A stretch of 36,007 nt of DNA from Actinomycetes bacterium (GTDB taxonomy: Bacteria > Actinomycetota > Acidimicrobiia > Acidimicrobiales > Ilumatobacteraceae): the NCBI GenBank assembly GCA_025359865.1, contig JANYDH010000179.1, positions 1-36,007 on the forward strand, read 5' to 3'. The notes under the pieces were generated by a model, which saw only the letters and a list, made by a program, of their open reading frames with translations, was not told where the DNA came from and ran no database searches. Positions 1 to 9,490 of the stretch are shown piece after piece (position 1 is the stretch's first letter; every line of letters starts with the position of its first letter). A program made the translations under genes and the position numbers.

Positions 1-26
1 GCCCCAAACCCCACGACCAAAGTCCG

Positions 27-956
27 ATGTTCAGGGGCGATAAGGTTCGTGGCGTGTCGGGTCGCTATTCGCTTTCGTTTCCGGGTCGCCGAGGTCACGA
101 TGATCCGTGGTTCCGTATCGGCACGCTCGATGTCAACACCAGTTTGCTCGTCGCCCTCATGTGTGGCGTCTCGCTCTTCGTGTGGGCGATCAGCCCCGAT
201 GCGTTGCTCTACCTGGCGCTCTTGCCGGACGAGGTGAAACGCGGACAGATCTGGCGGCTCTTCACCTGGCCGTTGTGGAACAAGCCCGACAACATCTGGA
301 CGGTCCTCACGATCGTCATGCTGTGGTACTTCGGTAAAGAGCTCGAGCGGATGGTCGGCCGAGCAAAGTTCGCTGTGCTGCTGGTACTGCTCGCACTGGT
401 GCCGGGTATTTTCGCGACGTTGCTCAACGTGCCGCTGGGCGAGATTCGTTCAGTTGAAATCGCCGTGTTCTGCCTGTTCGTCGCCGAGTATCCCAACGTC
501 CGATTCTTCTTCGGCGTGCCAGCGTGGGTGTTCGCAGTGGTGATCGTCGGTATCGAGATGCTGCAACTCGTCGGCCTGCGCGAATCCGACCGCATTCTGC
601 TGCTCATGGTCTCACTCGTCACTGTTGCATTGGCTGGCAGGGCGTTCGGGCTACTGGCCGCATACCCGTGGATCCCTCGGATCGCCGACGCCGGCGTAGG
701 GTCCCGGTCTGGGTCGGGTTCGGGATCGGGACCCGGTTCAGGTAGCGGCCGAGCGAAATCTGCGAAGCCGAAACGCAAGTCCGGGGGCTCCAAAGACCAA
801 GATTTTGATCGTGTGATCACCGGGCCATGGGGTGGGCCGTCGCCAGCAGATCACACCGAGATGGACCAATTGCTCGACAAGATGAACTCCGTTGGCCTGT
901 CCGATCCCGAACGGCGACGGCTGACCGAACTGGGCCGCAAGCTCCGCGGTAGCTGA
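27..956 (+). CDS. Rhomboid-like membrane protein lacking the protease motif
   Basis: About 309 aa. Residues 35-215 hold five to six hydrophobic segments. The stretch RGQIWRLFTWPLW (about 72-84) is the loop-1 signature of the rhomboid superfamily. Active rhomboids have a GxSG motif in TM4 and a histidine in TM6. Here the matching region reads VPLGEIRSVEIAVFCLF and has no GxSG, so I infer a pseudoprotease. A Gly-Ser tract (about 227-242) and a basic stretch lead to a C-terminal helix pair, DQLLDKMNSVGLSDPERRRL, like the small domain found at the end of many bacterial rhomboids (DUF6576-like). The protein is membrane-bound and its role is unknown. An in-frame GTG at 54 with AAGG 8 nt upstream may be the real start; the conserved part begins after it. 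It is convergent with the MFS gene, only 20 bp away. Family call fairly sure, lack of activity inferred. Confidence 0.72.
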   Translation: MFRGDKVRGVSGRYSLSFPGRRGHDDPWFRIGTLDVNTSLLVALMCGVSLFVWAISPDALLYLALLPDEVKRGQIWRLFTWPLWNKPDNIWTVLTIVMLWYFGKELERMVGRAKFAVLLVLLALVPGIFATLLNVPLGEIRSVEIAVFCLFVAEYPNVRFFFGVPAWVFAVVIVGIEMLQLVGLRESDRILLLMVSLVTVALAGRAFGLLAAYPWIPRIADAGVGSRSGSGSGSGPGSGSGRAKSAKPKRKSGGSKDQDFDRVITGPWGGPSPADHTEMDQLLDKMNSVGLSDPERRRLTELGRKLRGS

Positions 957-973
957 AGCTCCGCGGTAGCTGA
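940..973. repeat. 17-bp perfect tandem duplication across a stop codon
   Basis: AGCTCCGCGGTAGCTGA occurs twice head to tail (940-956 and 957-973). The first copy ends with the TGA stop of the rhomboid-like gene, so the second copy is pure duplication in the 20-bp gap before the convergent MFS stop. CCGCGG in each unit is self-complementary, so the pair may also fold. Confidence 0.9.
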
Positions 974-976
974 TCG

Positions 977-2257
977 TCAGCGCGTCGACGCCGTCAAGCG
1001 TTTACGGCGCAGCGCCATCGCAGCCACCAAGAGCGCTACAGCCAGCAGCGATGCCGAGTAGGCGAGTGCGGCGAAGCCGAACGAATGTTTGACGAATCCC
1101 GAACTGAATGCCGCAGCTCCGCCGAACAAGCTCATCGTCAGGTCGCCGGCGCCCTGCACCTCGAGACGGCGATGTTCGGGTACCGATTCGGTGAGCAGCG
1201 TGCTGCCAGCGACTAGGCCGAAGCTCCAGCCGACCCCAAGGAGCATCAGACCGATGAATACTCCGACGTTCGAGTACCCGCCCAGAACGGAAATCGTTGT
1301 ACCGGCGCCGAGCACGACCGAGCCGATCATGATCGATGTCGGGCGTCCCAACCGCTCGACCGCTCGACCGACAAACGGTGAGAAACCGTACATTCCGACA
1401 ATGTGCAGTGCGATGACGTACGCACTGAGATCGGCATGGTGGTGATCTTTCATGTATGGCGGGGTCATCGTCATCACGGCCACCATCGCAGTTTGCGAGA
1501 CCACCATTGCTGCAAGACCGAGCTGCGCCATCGGGTTGCCGGCAACCTCGGCGGCCGCCATCCGCACCTGACGAATCGGCCGTGAACGCGATGCGGAGGG
1601 GTCGAGCTGCCCGGCCACCTGCAGTGGGTCGGGACGAAGGAACACAAGGATCACCCCGGCCGCTAGAGCAAAGCACAGCGCTGCGAACAGGAACGGACCG
1701 ACGAGCGGGTCAAGGCCGAGAGCGCCGGCAAGGCGGCGCTCCCACGGCGTCAGCAATGGCCCGAACGCCGCGCCGAGTGTGCCTACCCACACCACCGAGC
1801 CGATCGCCCTCGACCGACCCTCGGCAGGTGCAAGATCGGCAGCAACGAACCGCCCCTGCAGCGCGGCTGCCTGCCCGGATCCGAACAGCAACATCCCGAG
1901 CATGAACATGCCGTAGCTACCCGACTGCCCGCCGACGGCAGCGATCATCGCCCCACATGAGCCGATGGCGAAAGCCCTGGCCAGGCCGGGCCGACGCCCG
2001 CGCCGACGCATATACGCAGACAGCGGTACCGCCACCAACGCCGCCCCCACGGTGAATGCTGCGCTTCCGGTACCCGCTAGTCGGTCGCTGTCGAGTAACT
2101 GGTTGACGAGCAGAGCGATGACGGCGATGACGCCGGACACCGCGGCCTGCGCAGGGATCTGGGCCGAGCGCAACACGATGAGCGTGCGCCGTTGAATCGC
2201 ACGAACATCACCATCAACCAGTTCTCGAGACGGATCGGCGGTTGTGGCGGTGCTCAC
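977..2257 (-). CDS. MFS transporter (12-TM type)
   Basis: 426 aa with about twelve hydrophobic segments spread over residues 28-415. The loop between TM2 and TM3 reads [13 protein letters not shown], the basic loop typical of the major facilitator superfamily. A central hydrophilic stretch (about 205-240) separates the two six-helix halves. It is predicted to be an inner-membrane secondary transporter; the substrate cannot be read from the sequence, though many relatives are drug or metabolite exporters. The GTG start shares bases with the uvrA stop (GTGA, 2254-2257), so translation is probably coupled to uvrA and the pair forms an operon. As I recall, mycobacteria also have an MFS exporter gene in the uvrB-uvrA neighbourhood, so the association is not unique. 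It ends convergent with the rhomboid-like gene. Confidence 0.85.
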   Translation of the reverse strand: MSTATTADPSRELVDGDVRAIQRRTLIVLRSAQIPAQAAVSGVIAVIALLVNQLLDSDRLAGTGSAAFTVGAALVAVPLSAYMRRRGRRPGLARAFAIGSCGAMIAAVGGQSGSYGMFMLGMLLFGSGQAAALQGRFVAADLAPAEGRSRAIGSVVWVGTLGAAFGPLLTPWERRLAGALGLDPLVGPFLFAALCFALAAGVILVFLRPDPLQVAGQLDPSASRSRPIRQVRMAAAEVAGNPMAQLGLAAMVVSQTAMVAVMTMTPPYMKDHHHADLSAYVIALHIVGMYGFSPFVGRAVERLGRPTSIMIGSVVLGAGTTISVLGGYSNVGVFIGLMLLGVGWSFGLVAGSTLLTESVPEHRRLEVQGAGDLTMSLFGGAAAFSSGFVKHSFGFAALAYSASLLAVALLVAAMALRRKRLTASTR

Positions 2258-5133
2258 AGGCCGAGAAGCGGACGTAGGTATCGGCCGGTGTGGCTACCGG
2301 CGGCGACTGCCACCTGCTCGGGTGGCCCTTCGGCCACCACGAGACCGCCGCCGCTGCCGCCTTCGGGGCCAAGATCGATCAGCCAGTCGGCGGTCTTGAT
2401 GACATCGAGGCTGTGTTCGATGACGAGCACCGTGTTGCCTTGGTCGACGAGTCGGGACAACACGGTGAGCAGACGGCGAACGTCTTCGAAGTGCAAGCCG
2501 GTGGTCGGTTCATCGAGTAAGTAGATGGTGTGGCCGGTACTGCGCTTTGCCAGTTCGGCAGCGAGTTTCACCCGTTGCGCCTCGCCGCCCGACAGTGTGG
2601 GGGCCGATTGCCCAAGGCGTACATAGCCAAGGCCGACATCGAGCAACGTCTGCATGTGGCGAGCGATGACCGGCTGATTCGAAAAGAAGTTGACCGCCTC
2701 GGAGACGGGCATGTCGAGCACCTCGGCGATGTTGCGACCCTTGAACGTGATGTCGAGTGTGTCGCGGTTGTATCGACCGCCCTTGCACACTTCGCACGGC
2801 ACGTACACATCGGGCAGGAAGTGCATCTCGATCTTCAACGTTCCGTCGCCGGAACACGCTTCGCATCGACCACCGGCCACGTTGAAACTGAACCGGCCGG
2901 GCAGGTAACCGCGAACCTTTGCTTCGGCGGTTGTCGCGAACAACTTGCGGATGTTGTCGAACACGCCCGTATACGTGGCCGGGTTCGAACGCGGTGTCCG
3001 CCCGATGGGCGACTGGTCCATATCGATGACCTTGTCGAGCAACTCGACACCGGTAATGGTCTTGTGTTTACCGGCTGCGGTCTTGCTCTTGTAGATCTTT
3101 TGCATGAGTACCGGCAGCAAGATGTCGCGAACAAGCGTGCTCTTGCCGCTGCCCGAGACGCCGGTGATGGCGACCAGACAGCCGAGTGGAATGCGAACGT
3201 CGATGTCGCGCAGGTTGTGCTCGCGTGCCCCCTTGACCGTGACCCAATCCACCCCAGGTGAGCGGCGGTGCTGCGGTACAGGGATGCTGCGCTTGCCAGC
3301 GAGGTACTGACCGGTGAGCGACTCTTTGACCTTGAGGATGCCTTTGACCGGACCGCTGTACACCACCTCGCCACCATGCTCGCCAGCTCCGGGACCGATG
3401 TCGACGATCCAGTCGCTCTCGCGGATCGTGTCTTCGTCGTGCTCGACGACGAGCACGGTATTGCCCAGGTCACGCAGGCGGACGAGCGTGTCGATGAGGC
3501 GACGGTTGTCGCGTTGATGGAGCCCGATGGATGGTTCGTCGAGCACGTACAACGTACCCACCAGCCCCGAGCCGATCTGGCTGGCCAGGCGAATGCGCTG
3601 TGCTTCGCCACCGGCCAGCGTGCCGGCCGACCGCGACAGCGACAGGTAATCGAGCCCGACATCGAGCAAGAACCCGAGGCGGGCATTGATTTCCTTCGTG
3701 ACCCGCTCGGCGATCATCCGGTCTCGCTCGCCGAGTTCGAGCCCCGCCAAGAACTTCGCCGACTCGCCAATGCTCATCTCGCACACTTCGGCGATGTGCT
3801 TGTCGTTGATGGTGACCGCCAGCGTGGCGGGCTTGAGCCGAGCACCGCTACAGGCAGAGCACGGCACCAATCGCATATACCCCTCGTACTGCTCACGACT
3901 CCAGTCGCTCTCGGCACCCTCGTGGCGCCGTTTGATCCACGGAATCACTCCCTCGTAGGCGGTCGAGTACTCGCGGCTGCGGCCGTAGCGGTTCTTGTAC
4001 TTCACCTTCAGGTTGCCATCGACACCGTAGAGGATGACCTTGCGCTGTTTGGCGTCGAACGAGTGGTACGGCGCATCGAGATCGATCTCGTGAGCATCGG
4101 CCACCGCCTCGAGCATGCGGGTGAAGTACTGCGTATGCGCGCTGCGCCACGGAGCGATCGCGCCGCCGTTGATGCTGAGATCGCTATCGGGAATGACGAG
4201 TTCGGGATCGACTTCGAAGGTGGTGCCCAGCCCATCGCACGGCACGCACGCGCCATACGGAGAGTTGAACGAGAAATTGCGGGGGGCGAGTTCTTCGAAG
4301 CTGATGCCACACTTCGGGCAGACGAGGTGCTGGCTGAACGTGAGCGTTTCATCGGCACCTTGATGGCTCCCATCGCGGGCAACGAGTTCTACCTGGGCGA
4401 CACCCTCGGCCAGCCGCAGCGCGGTCTCGAGCGAGTCGGTCAGTCGCCGCTCGATGCCGTCGCGCCGCACCAACCGGTCGATGACCACTTCGATGTGGTG
4501 TTGTTCGTAACGTGCCAGCTTCTCGTCGCGGCGGATGAACTCGGCGATGTCGACCAATTCACCATCGACGCGGGCCCGGACATATCCCTGGGCTGCCAGG
4601 TCGGCGAGCAGCGTGTCGTACTCGCCCTTACGGCCGCGTACGACCGGGGCCAGCACTTGGAACCGCGTGCCATCAGGCAATTCGAGAATGCGATCGACGA
4701 TCTGCTGCGGGGTCTGACGCGCAAGCCGCGTGCCATCGGCGGCGCAGTGCTGGATGCCAATTCGCGCATACAACAGTCGGAGATAGTCATAGACCTCGGT
4801 GATGGTGCCGACCGTGGACCTGGGATTCTTGCTACCACTCTTTTGGTCGATGGAAATGGCCGGGGAAAGCCCCTCGATCACGTCGACATCGGGCTTGTCC
4901 ATTTGGCCGAGGAACTGGCGCGCATATGAACTGAGACTCTCGACGTAGCGCCGCTGTCCTTCAGCGTAGATGGTGTCGAACGCCAGGCTGCTCTTACCCG
5001 ACCCGGAAAGACCGGTGAACACGATCAGCCGGTCGCGTGGTAGGTCGACGCTGATGTTCTTGAGGTTGTGCTCGCGTGCGCCGCGGACGATGATCTTGCC
5101 GGAATCGTGGGCTACGGAAACCTTGGGGGGCAT
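2254..5133 (-). CDS. uvrA: UvrABC excinuclease subunit A
   Basis: 959 aa, a normal length for UvrA, the damage-sensing ATPase of nucleotide excision repair. The first ABC module has Walker A GLSGSGKS (about 41-48) and signature [11 protein letters not shown] followed by [10 protein letters not shown]. The second has [12 protein letters not shown] and [12 protein letters not shown] followed by [10 protein letters not shown]. CxxC pairs CPKCG/CVPCDG and CEACSG/CEVCKG mark the zinc modules, including the DNA-contacting one. I start at MPPKVSV because the frame upstream (to 5376) is unlike UvrA. The gene is divergent from the 123-aa orphan (5281) and is followed by an MFS gene overlapping by 4 nt. 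A weak LexA-like site lies about 90 bp upstream. The order coaE-uvrB-uvrA on the same strand is conserved in actinobacteria. Confidence 0.98.
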   Translation of the reverse strand: MPPKVSVAHDSGKIIVRGAREHNLKNISVDLPRDRLIVFTGLSGSGKSSLAFDTIYAEGQRRYVESLSSYARQFLGQMDKPDVDVIEGLSPAISIDQKSGSKNPRSTVGTITEVYDYLRLLYARIGIQHCAADGTRLARQTPQQIVDRILELPDGTRFQVLAPVVRGRKGEYDTLLADLAAQGYVRARVDGELVDIAEFIRRDEKLARYEQHHIEVVIDRLVRRDGIERRLTDSLETALRLAEGVAQVELVARDGSHQGADETLTFSQHLVCPKCGISFEELAPRNFSFNSPYGACVPCDGLGTTFEVDPELVIPDSDLSINGGAIAPWRSAHTQYFTRMLEAVADAHEIDLDAPYHSFDAKQRKVILYGVDGNLKVKYKNRYGRSREYSTAYEGVIPWIKRRHEGAESDWSREQYEGYMRLVPCSACSGARLKPATLAVTINDKHIAEVCEMSIGESAKFLAGLELGERDRMIAERVTKEINARLGFLLDVGLDYLSLSRSAGTLAGGEAQRIRLASQIGSGLVGTLYVLDEPSIGLHQRDNRRLIDTLVRLRDLGNTVLVVEHDEDTIRESDWIVDIGPGAGEHGGEVVYSGPVKGILKVKESLTGQYLAGKRSIPVPQHRRSPGVDWVTVKGAREHNLRDIDVRIPLGCLVAITGVSGSGKSTLVRDILLPVLMQKIYKSKTAAGKHKTITGVELLDKVIDMDQSPIGRTPRSNPATYTGVFDNIRKLFATTAEAKVRGYLPGRFSFNVAGGRCEACSGDGTLKIEMHFLPDVYVPCEVCKGGRYNRDTLDITFKGRNIAEVLDMPVSEAVNFFSNQPVIARHMQTLLDVGLGYVRLGQSAPTLSGGEAQRVKLAAELAKRSTGHTIYLLDEPTTGLHFEDVRRLLTVLSRLVDQGNTVLVIEHSLDVIKTADWLIDLGPEGGSGGGLVVAEGPPEQVAVAAGSHTGRYLRPLLGL

Positions 5134-5220
5134 CTGAGCGAGCCTACCGATCGCCCATCGGTCGGACGGCGGGGAGTTCAAGGTAACGACGCACATCCAT
5201 CGCGCCATGCTAGCGGAGAG

Positions 5221-5236
5221 TCGAACACCTGTACCC
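5221..5236. promoter_or_regulatory. Imperfect LexA/SOS box between uvrA and orphan gene
   Basis: TCGAACACCTGTACCC matches the actinobacterial SOS consensus TCGAAC-N4-GTTCGA perfectly in the left half and at three of six bases in the right half. It lies in the divergent uvrA / 5281 promoter region. A -10-like TAGCAT for uvrA (minus strand, 5207-5212) lies just beyond it, so a bound repressor could block uvrA. Weak by itself; supported by the better site at uvrB. Confidence 0.35.
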
Positions 5237-5267
5237 ATCGGATGGCGGGAAGCCGTGTTAAGTTCTC

Positions 5268-5273
5268 TACACT
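5268..5273 (+). promoter_or_regulatory. -10 element for leaderless start at 5281
   Basis: TACACT lies 7 nt before the ATG at 5281, so transcription would start at or next to the A of the start codon. No Shine-Dalgarno sequence precedes this ATG, which favours leaderless translation. The -35 region is not clear. Confidence 0.4.
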
Positions 5274-5280
5274 GCAGACG

Positions 5281-5652
5281 ATGTCGTTGACGTTGACGTT
5301 GAACCAGTTCAAGTTCGACCGTGACGGCGTCGTCGCGCTCAAGGTGCTCACCGAGCATCTCGTTGCGACACAGCACCTACTCGACCTACTCAATGATCCG
5401 GCGAACGAACAGCAGATGACACGCGCCGAGGAACTCGACAGGCCCCCGCTGGCCGGCATCGTCCACCTGCTTGAAGGCGATGCACAGTTGGCCGGTGCCC
5501 TGGGCTCGCGTACGTCCGGCAAACGGTTTCGCTCCGCCGTGACCGTCGCCGTCAAGATCAAGCTGCTCGACATGGGCTGGTCAACCACCGGTCGCCATGG
5601 GCCGGTGACAAACTCGCGGTACTTCGAGCGAGGAGAACGATTCAAACACTGA
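5281..5652 (+). CDS. Small hypothetical protein divergent from uvrA
   Basis: 123 aa, [16 protein letters not shown]... to the C-terminal [12 protein letters not shown] do not recognise a family. No signal peptide, membrane segment or cysteine is visible. The protein is mixed alpha/beta in appearance, with a basic second half ([19 protein letters not shown]). The frame stays open upstream to 5068, but that part runs antisense to uvrA; the ATG at 5281 follows a good -10 hexamer and is the natural start. It is divergently transcribed from uvrA and shares the short region with the candidate SOS box, so damage control is possible but unproven. The EAL gene follows in the same frame, beginning about 60 nt after this stop codon. 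Confidence 0.6.
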   Translation: MSLTLTLNQFKFDRDGVVALKVLTEHLVATQHLLDLLNDPANEQQMTRAEELDRPPLAGIVHLLEGDAQLAGALGSRTSGKRFRSAVTVAVKIKLLDMGWSTTGRHGPVTNSRYFERGERFKH

Positions 5653-5712
5653 ACTGCGTTCGATGTAAGGAACCGCTGCAGTTCATGGCACAACCTGCCG
5701 ATAGTTGTCCTG

Positions 5713-6759
5713 ATGATCGGCGGACACTCCACGAACTCCTCACTCTCGCGGGTGAGCCGATACCTACTCGAGTATTTACATACCGAGACCAACGCCACAT
5801 GGATCGTGGGGTCGACCCCGCTCGGGGCGTCATTTCCGATAGTCGGTCCCCGCAATCACGAGTTGGGCTACCTGTCGATGACATCGACCGACGATCCGTC
5901 TCGCTTCAACGGCATCGGCACTGCCGTTGCAGCCGCCCTCGGTGCAATCGGGTCGGCCGAGCTGCTACAGCACGCGACCCCCGTTGCGCCCGTCGCCGGT
6001 TCAGCGCCCGATGATGATCCTGCCGGCGGTCGGTTGATCGCCTATTTTCAGCCGATCGTCGCCCTACGTACAGGCGACGTCGTAGCGATCGAGGCGCTTG
6101 CCCGCTGGCAAACGGCCGAGGGTGTCCTCGCTCCATCGACGTTCATCGACTCGTTCAACAATGGTCCGTTGATGCTCGGGCTGTTCGACCGAATGCTCGA
6201 AGCAGCCTTGCAGTTTCTCGCTGACCACCGTCACCGAATGCCCGACCTCAGCGCCACGGTGAACCTTGAGCACGCCGCCATCGCCGAGTACGGACTCCGT
6301 GATCTGGTGTCGCGCAGGTTGGGCGAATTCGGCATCAAGGCCGACTCGCTGACCATTGAACTCAATGAGCGCCTCGCCTACGAGCACACGGCTGGCACAC
6401 TCGGCCAACTTCGTCAGCTCGCCGATATGGGCGTCAACCTCGTGGTCGACGACATGTCGACCAGCTTCGACGCAATCCGGCGCATGCCAGGCGTTCCGAT
6501 TGCAGGAGCAAAGTTGGATCGCCGCTACGTCAATCAGTTGACCGCGGGCGACCACGAGATGAGCGTGGTTCGCGGCGTGCTCGAGCGGGCAGCAGCAGCG
6601 GGCATAGAGGTGATCGCAGAGGGAGTCGAAACACAAGCCCAGTGCGATCAGTTGGTGCGCTTCGGCTGCAACTTCGGGCAGGGGTACCTGTTTGCCGTGG
6701 CACAGCCGGCTAGTTCGCTTGCATCGGTGTTGGAAGCCCCGCTGGTCTCCAGCTGGTAG
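5713..6759 (+). CDS. EAL-domain protein (cyclic-di-GMP phosphodiesterase family)
   Basis: 348 aa. Residues 1-85 resemble the end of a GAF-type sensor domain (SRYLLEYLHTETNATWIVGS...). Residues 107-340 are an EAL domain that in active members cleaves c-di-GMP. Visible are the EAL motif (127-129, in AIEALARW), the Asn of VNLEH (184), Glu of IELNE (216), the metal pair DD (246-247), Lys267, EGVE (303-306) and QGY (323-325). Loop 6, normally DDFGTGYSS, reads DDMSTSFDA here, so catalysis may be altered. There is no GGDEF domain. The GAF-like part is short and the frame is open right back to the previous stop, so the start is uncertain. GATAGT 7 nt before the ATG could serve as a leaderless promoter. 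Convergent with uvrB. Confidence 0.85.
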   Translation: MIGGHSTNSSLSRVSRYLLEYLHTETNATWIVGSTPLGASFPIVGPRNHELGYLSMTSTDDPSRFNGIGTAVAAALGAIGSAELLQHATPVAPVAGSAPDDDPAGGRLIAYFQPIVALRTGDVVAIEALARWQTAEGVLAPSTFIDSFNNGPLMLGLFDRMLEAALQFLADHRHRMPDLSATVNLEHAAIAEYGLRDLVSRRLGEFGIKADSLTIELNERLAYEHTAGTLGQLRQLADMGVNLVVDDMSTSFDAIRRMPGVPIAGAKLDRRYVNQLTAGDHEMSVVRGVLERAAAAGIEVIAEGVETQAQCDQLVRFGCNFGQGYLFAVAQPASSLASVLEAPLVSSW

Positions 6760-6760
6760 T

Positions 6761-6777
6761 CGCCGGCCGCTTCGGCG
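6761..6777. terminator. Candidate shared hairpin between convergent EAL gene and uvrB
   Basis: CGCCG-gccgctt-CGGCG sits in the 27-nt gap between the EAL stop (6759) and the uvrB stop (6787). It is GC-rich without a U tract, as is usual for terminators in high-GC actinobacteria. Short stem, so weak evidence. Confidence 0.35.
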
Positions 6778-6786
6778 CCACGTGAA

Positions 6787-8829
6787 TCAGTTCGCGTCGC
6801 GCAACTCGCGACGCAACTCGTTGACCTCGTCGCGAAGCCGAGCGGCGTACTCGAACTTCAGCTCGGCGGCAGCCTCGTGCATCTCTTCTTCCAGGGTGAG
6901 GATGAGACGGTTCAGCTCTTGCTGCGGCAGCGTCTTCAACTCGGCCTTGACCTTGTCGCGTTCGCGTATTCGACGGCGATCCTTGCCGGGCACGGGAGCG
7001 CCCGGATCGCTGAGACCGAGCATGGACAAGATGTCGCCGACCGCCTTGCGGATGGTCTGCGGATTGATGCCGTTCTCGGCGTTGTACTTGATTTGGCGCT
7101 GACGACGCCGCTGTGTCTCGTCGATGGCGCGTTGCATCGAGTTAGTGATCTTGTCGGCGTACATGATGACCTGGCCATCGACGTTACGGGCGGCGCGGCC
7201 CATGGTCTGGATGAGCGACGTCTCGCTGCGCAGGAACCCCTCCTTGTCGGCATCGAGGATGCAGACCAGCGACACCTCGGGGAGGTCGAGACCTTCACGC
7301 AACAAGTTGATGCCGACGAGTGCATCGAACTCGCCGAGCCGCAACCCACGCAGCGTTTGGATGCGTTGGATGGTGTCGATGTTGCTGTGCAGATAACGCA
7401 CTCTGAGGCCCTGCTCGAGCAGATACTCGGTGAGGTCTTCGGCCATCTTCTTCGTGAGGGTGGTGATGAGTACACGATCGCCACGCTCGACACGTTGGTT
7501 GACGTTGTCGATGAGGTCGTCGATCTGGCCCTTGGTGGGCTTGACGATCACCTCGGGGTCGACCAGACCGGTGGGACGAACGATCTGCTCCACGACTTGT
7601 TGCGAGACCCGCAGTTCGTAGGCGGCCGGTGTGGCGGACAAGAAGATGACCTGGTTCAGCCGCTCCATGATCTCGTCAAACCGCAGCGGTCGGTTGTCGC
7701 CGGCGCTCGGTAGACGAAAGCCGTGGTCGATGAGCACGTTCTTTCGACTGCGGTCACCCTCGAACTGGCCATGGAGTTGCGGCACGGCAACGTGGCTCTC
7801 GTCGATCACGAGCAGAAAGTCGTCCGGAAAATAATCGAGCAACGTGAACGGCGGGTCACCATGGTTGCGGCCGTCGATGTGCATCGAGTAGTTCTCGATG
7901 CCATTGCAGTAGCCGACCTCTTGGATCATTTCAAGGTCGTACTGCGTACGCATGCGCAACCGCTGCGCTTCCAGCAGCTTGCCTTGAGATTCGAACAGAG
8001 CGAGGCGTTCTTGGAGTTCAGCCTCGATGCCGATGACGGCCCTACGCATGCGCTCGTCGCCCGCCACATAGTGGGTGGCCGGAAAGATCATCACCTGCGT
8101 CAGTTCGCGGAGTTGCTCGCCAGTGAGCGGATCGACCACCGTGATGCGATCGACGGTATCGCCGAACATTTCGATGCGCAGCACTGTCTCGTCATAGGAG
8201 GGGTGCACCTCGATGGTGTCGCCGCGCACTCGAAACTTGCCGCGGCCGAGCGTCATGTCGTTGCGGTCGAACTGCAGATCGACGAGGCGGCGAAGGATGC
8301 TGCGCTGGTCGTAATCGACCCCGGTATGGAGTTCGAGCAGTTGCCCGCGGTACTCCTCGGGGTTGCCCATCCCGTAGATGCAACTGACCGACGCGACCAC
8401 GATGGTGTCACGCCGAGTGAGCAATGCAGCGGTGGTGGAGTGACGGAGCCGGTCGATCTCGTCGTTGATAGACGAGTCCTTTTCGATGTAGGTGTCGCTG
8501 GAGGCGATATAGGCCTCGGGTTGGTAGTAGTCGTAGTAGCTGACGAAGTACTCGACCCGGTTGTTCGGGAAGAACTCGCGCATCTCCTGCGCCAACTGCG
8601 CGGCCAACGATTTGTTCGGCGCAAGGATCAACGTCGGTCGCTGGACCTGCTCGATGGTCCACGCAATCGTGGCGCTCTTGCCAGAACCGGTGATGCCCAG
8701 CAACGTCTGGAAGCGATCGCCACGAACCACGCCCTCGGTGAGTTTGGCGATGGCCTGTGGCTGATCGCCGGCCGCAGCGAAGTCGGACACCACCGTGAAC
8801 GGTTCGCCAGCGAGGACATGGGCAGACAT
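6787..8829 (-). CDS. uvrB: UvrABC excinuclease subunit B
   Basis: 680 aa, a full-length UvrB, the DNA helicase-like core of excision repair that receives damage from UvrA and recruits UvrC. Walker A is GITGSGKS (45-52). The damage-probing beta-hairpin [12 protein letters not shown] is at about 96-107. Helicase motifs include VIDESH and FLSATPA, and later [12 protein letters not shown] and TMGRAARN. The C-terminal UVR coiled coil [23 protein letters not shown] is split from the core by the usual linker and binds UvrC/UvrA. The ATG follows TATCAT by 6 nt with no Shine-Dalgarno site, suggesting a leaderless message. An SOS box overlaps the promoter. coaE lies upstream on the same strand after about 1.3 kb of inserted plus-strand genes. 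Confidence 0.98.
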   Translation of the reverse strand: MSAHVLAGEPFTVVSDFAAAGDQPQAIAKLTEGVVRGDRFQTLLGITGSGKSATIAWTIEQVQRPTLILAPNKSLAAQLAQEMREFFPNNRVEYFVSYYDYYQPEAYIASSDTYIEKDSSINDEIDRLRHSTTAALLTRRDTIVVASVSCIYGMGNPEEYRGQLLELHTGVDYDQRSILRRLVDLQFDRNDMTLGRGKFRVRGDTIEVHPSYDETVLRIEMFGDTVDRITVVDPLTGEQLRELTQVMIFPATHYVAGDERMRRAVIGIEAELQERLALFESQGKLLEAQRLRMRTQYDLEMIQEVGYCNGIENYSMHIDGRNHGDPPFTLLDYFPDDFLLVIDESHVAVPQLHGQFEGDRSRKNVLIDHGFRLPSAGDNRPLRFDEIMERLNQVIFLSATPAAYELRVSQQVVEQIVRPTGLVDPEVIVKPTKGQIDDLIDNVNQRVERGDRVLITTLTKKMAEDLTEYLLEQGLRVRYLHSNIDTIQRIQTLRGLRLGEFDALVGINLLREGLDLPEVSLVCILDADKEGFLRSETSLIQTMGRAARNVDGQVIMYADKITNSMQRAIDETQRRRQRQIKYNAENGINPQTIRKAVGDILSMLGLSDPGAPVPGKDRRRIRERDKVKAELKTLPQQELNRLILTLEEEMHEAAAELKFEYAARLRDEVNELRRELRDAN

Positions 8830-8835
8830 AGCGAG

Positions 8836-8861
8836 ATGATACCAGCAGAACGCATGTTCGA
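8836..8861 (-). promoter_or_regulatory. uvrB promoter with LexA SOS box
   Basis: On the minus strand TCGAACATGCGTTCTG (8861-8846) matches the actinobacterial LexA operator TCGAAC-N4-GTTCGA at 10 of 12 defined bases. Four bases downstream lies TATCAT (8841-8836), a -10 hexamer 6 nt before the uvrB ATG. The operator thus covers the -20 to -35 zone, where LexA binding would block RNA polymerase. DNA-damage induction of uvrB is the natural inference. Confidence 0.75.
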
Positions 8862-8926
8862 TCTCTCGCCCCTACCTCCAAGAAACGCCGCCTGCCGCAC
8901 CCCGGCCGGACTGGTTGAATAGACCG

Positions 8927-9490
8927 ATGACCGTTGTCCCCCTCACGACCTCGCGTCTGCACCTCCGACTCATGAACCAAACCGACGTCGACACGATGGC
9001 CAGGTATCGAGCGATCGACCAGATCGCCAGGTACCAAGACTGGCCGATGCCCTACACACGTGACCGTGCTGCAACCTCGCTTGCGAAGCAGTCAGCACTC
9101 GTGGATGTCGCCAACGGCGAGTGGGTTTCGATCGCGATCGAGTTCAACGGCACGGTGATCGGTGATGTCGCAATCGGTCTGTCCGACGATGGGGCCATCG
9201 CTACACTCGGCTACACGCTGGCACCTGAGTACCACGGACGGGGCTTTGCTAGCGAGGCCGTCGGGGCGGTGGTCGATGCACTGTTCGAGCACACCGCCGT
9301 GCACCGCATTGTGGCGACACTGGATCCGGCGAACGGACCGTCGATGCGGTTACTCGAGTCAACCGGTTTCCAGTATGAGGGACTGCTCCGCGAGGCCGTG
9401 CTCGTGCGCGGCGAGTGGGTCGATGACATGTACTTCGGACTGCTCCGAGCCGACCGGATGGCGTGGCGGTCACGCTGCCAATCGCCCTAG
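8927..9490 (+). CDS. GNAT-family N-acetyltransferase (RimJ/RimL-like)
   Basis: 187 aa. The pattern is that of the RimJ/RimL-type acetyltransferases: an N-terminal LTTSRLHLRLMNQTDVD strand, a central IGDVAIGL strand, the acetyl-CoA pyrophosphate loop EYHGRGFASEA (about 101-111), and AVHRIVATLDPANGPSMRLLESTGF near the C-terminus. It transfers an acetyl group from acetyl-CoA to an amine; the substrate cannot be predicted. I use the ATG at 8927, 6 nt after TTGAAT, a possible leaderless promoter; an in-frame TTG at 8915 lies within that hexamer. Divergent from uvrB across a 97-bp region that holds the SOS box, so co-regulation is possible. Confidence 0.88.
   Translation: MTVVPLTTSRLHLRLMNQTDVDTMARYRAIDQIARYQDWPMPYTRDRAATSLAKQSALVDVANGEWVSIAIEFNGTVIGDVAIGLSDDGAIATLGYTLAPEYHGRGFASEAVGAVVDALFEHTAVHRIVATLDPANGPSMRLLESTGFQYEGLLREAVLVRGEWVDDMYFGLLRADRMAWRSRCQSP

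Noticed and set aside
3268-4929. Long plus-strand open frame (about 550 codons) opposite uvrA
   Set aside because: It mirrors the highly conserved uvrA coding frame; composition (Asp/Val/Arg-rich, no motifs) is that of an antisense shadow.
5134-5376. N-terminal extension of uvrA (81 more codons)
   Set aside because: The added residues are unlike UvrA, would overlap the divergent gene, and the protein is full length from 5133.
7723-8922. Long plus-strand open frame (about 400 codons) opposite uvrB
   Set aside because: Antisense shadow of uvrB with no independent start signal or motif; it also runs through the uvrB promoter.
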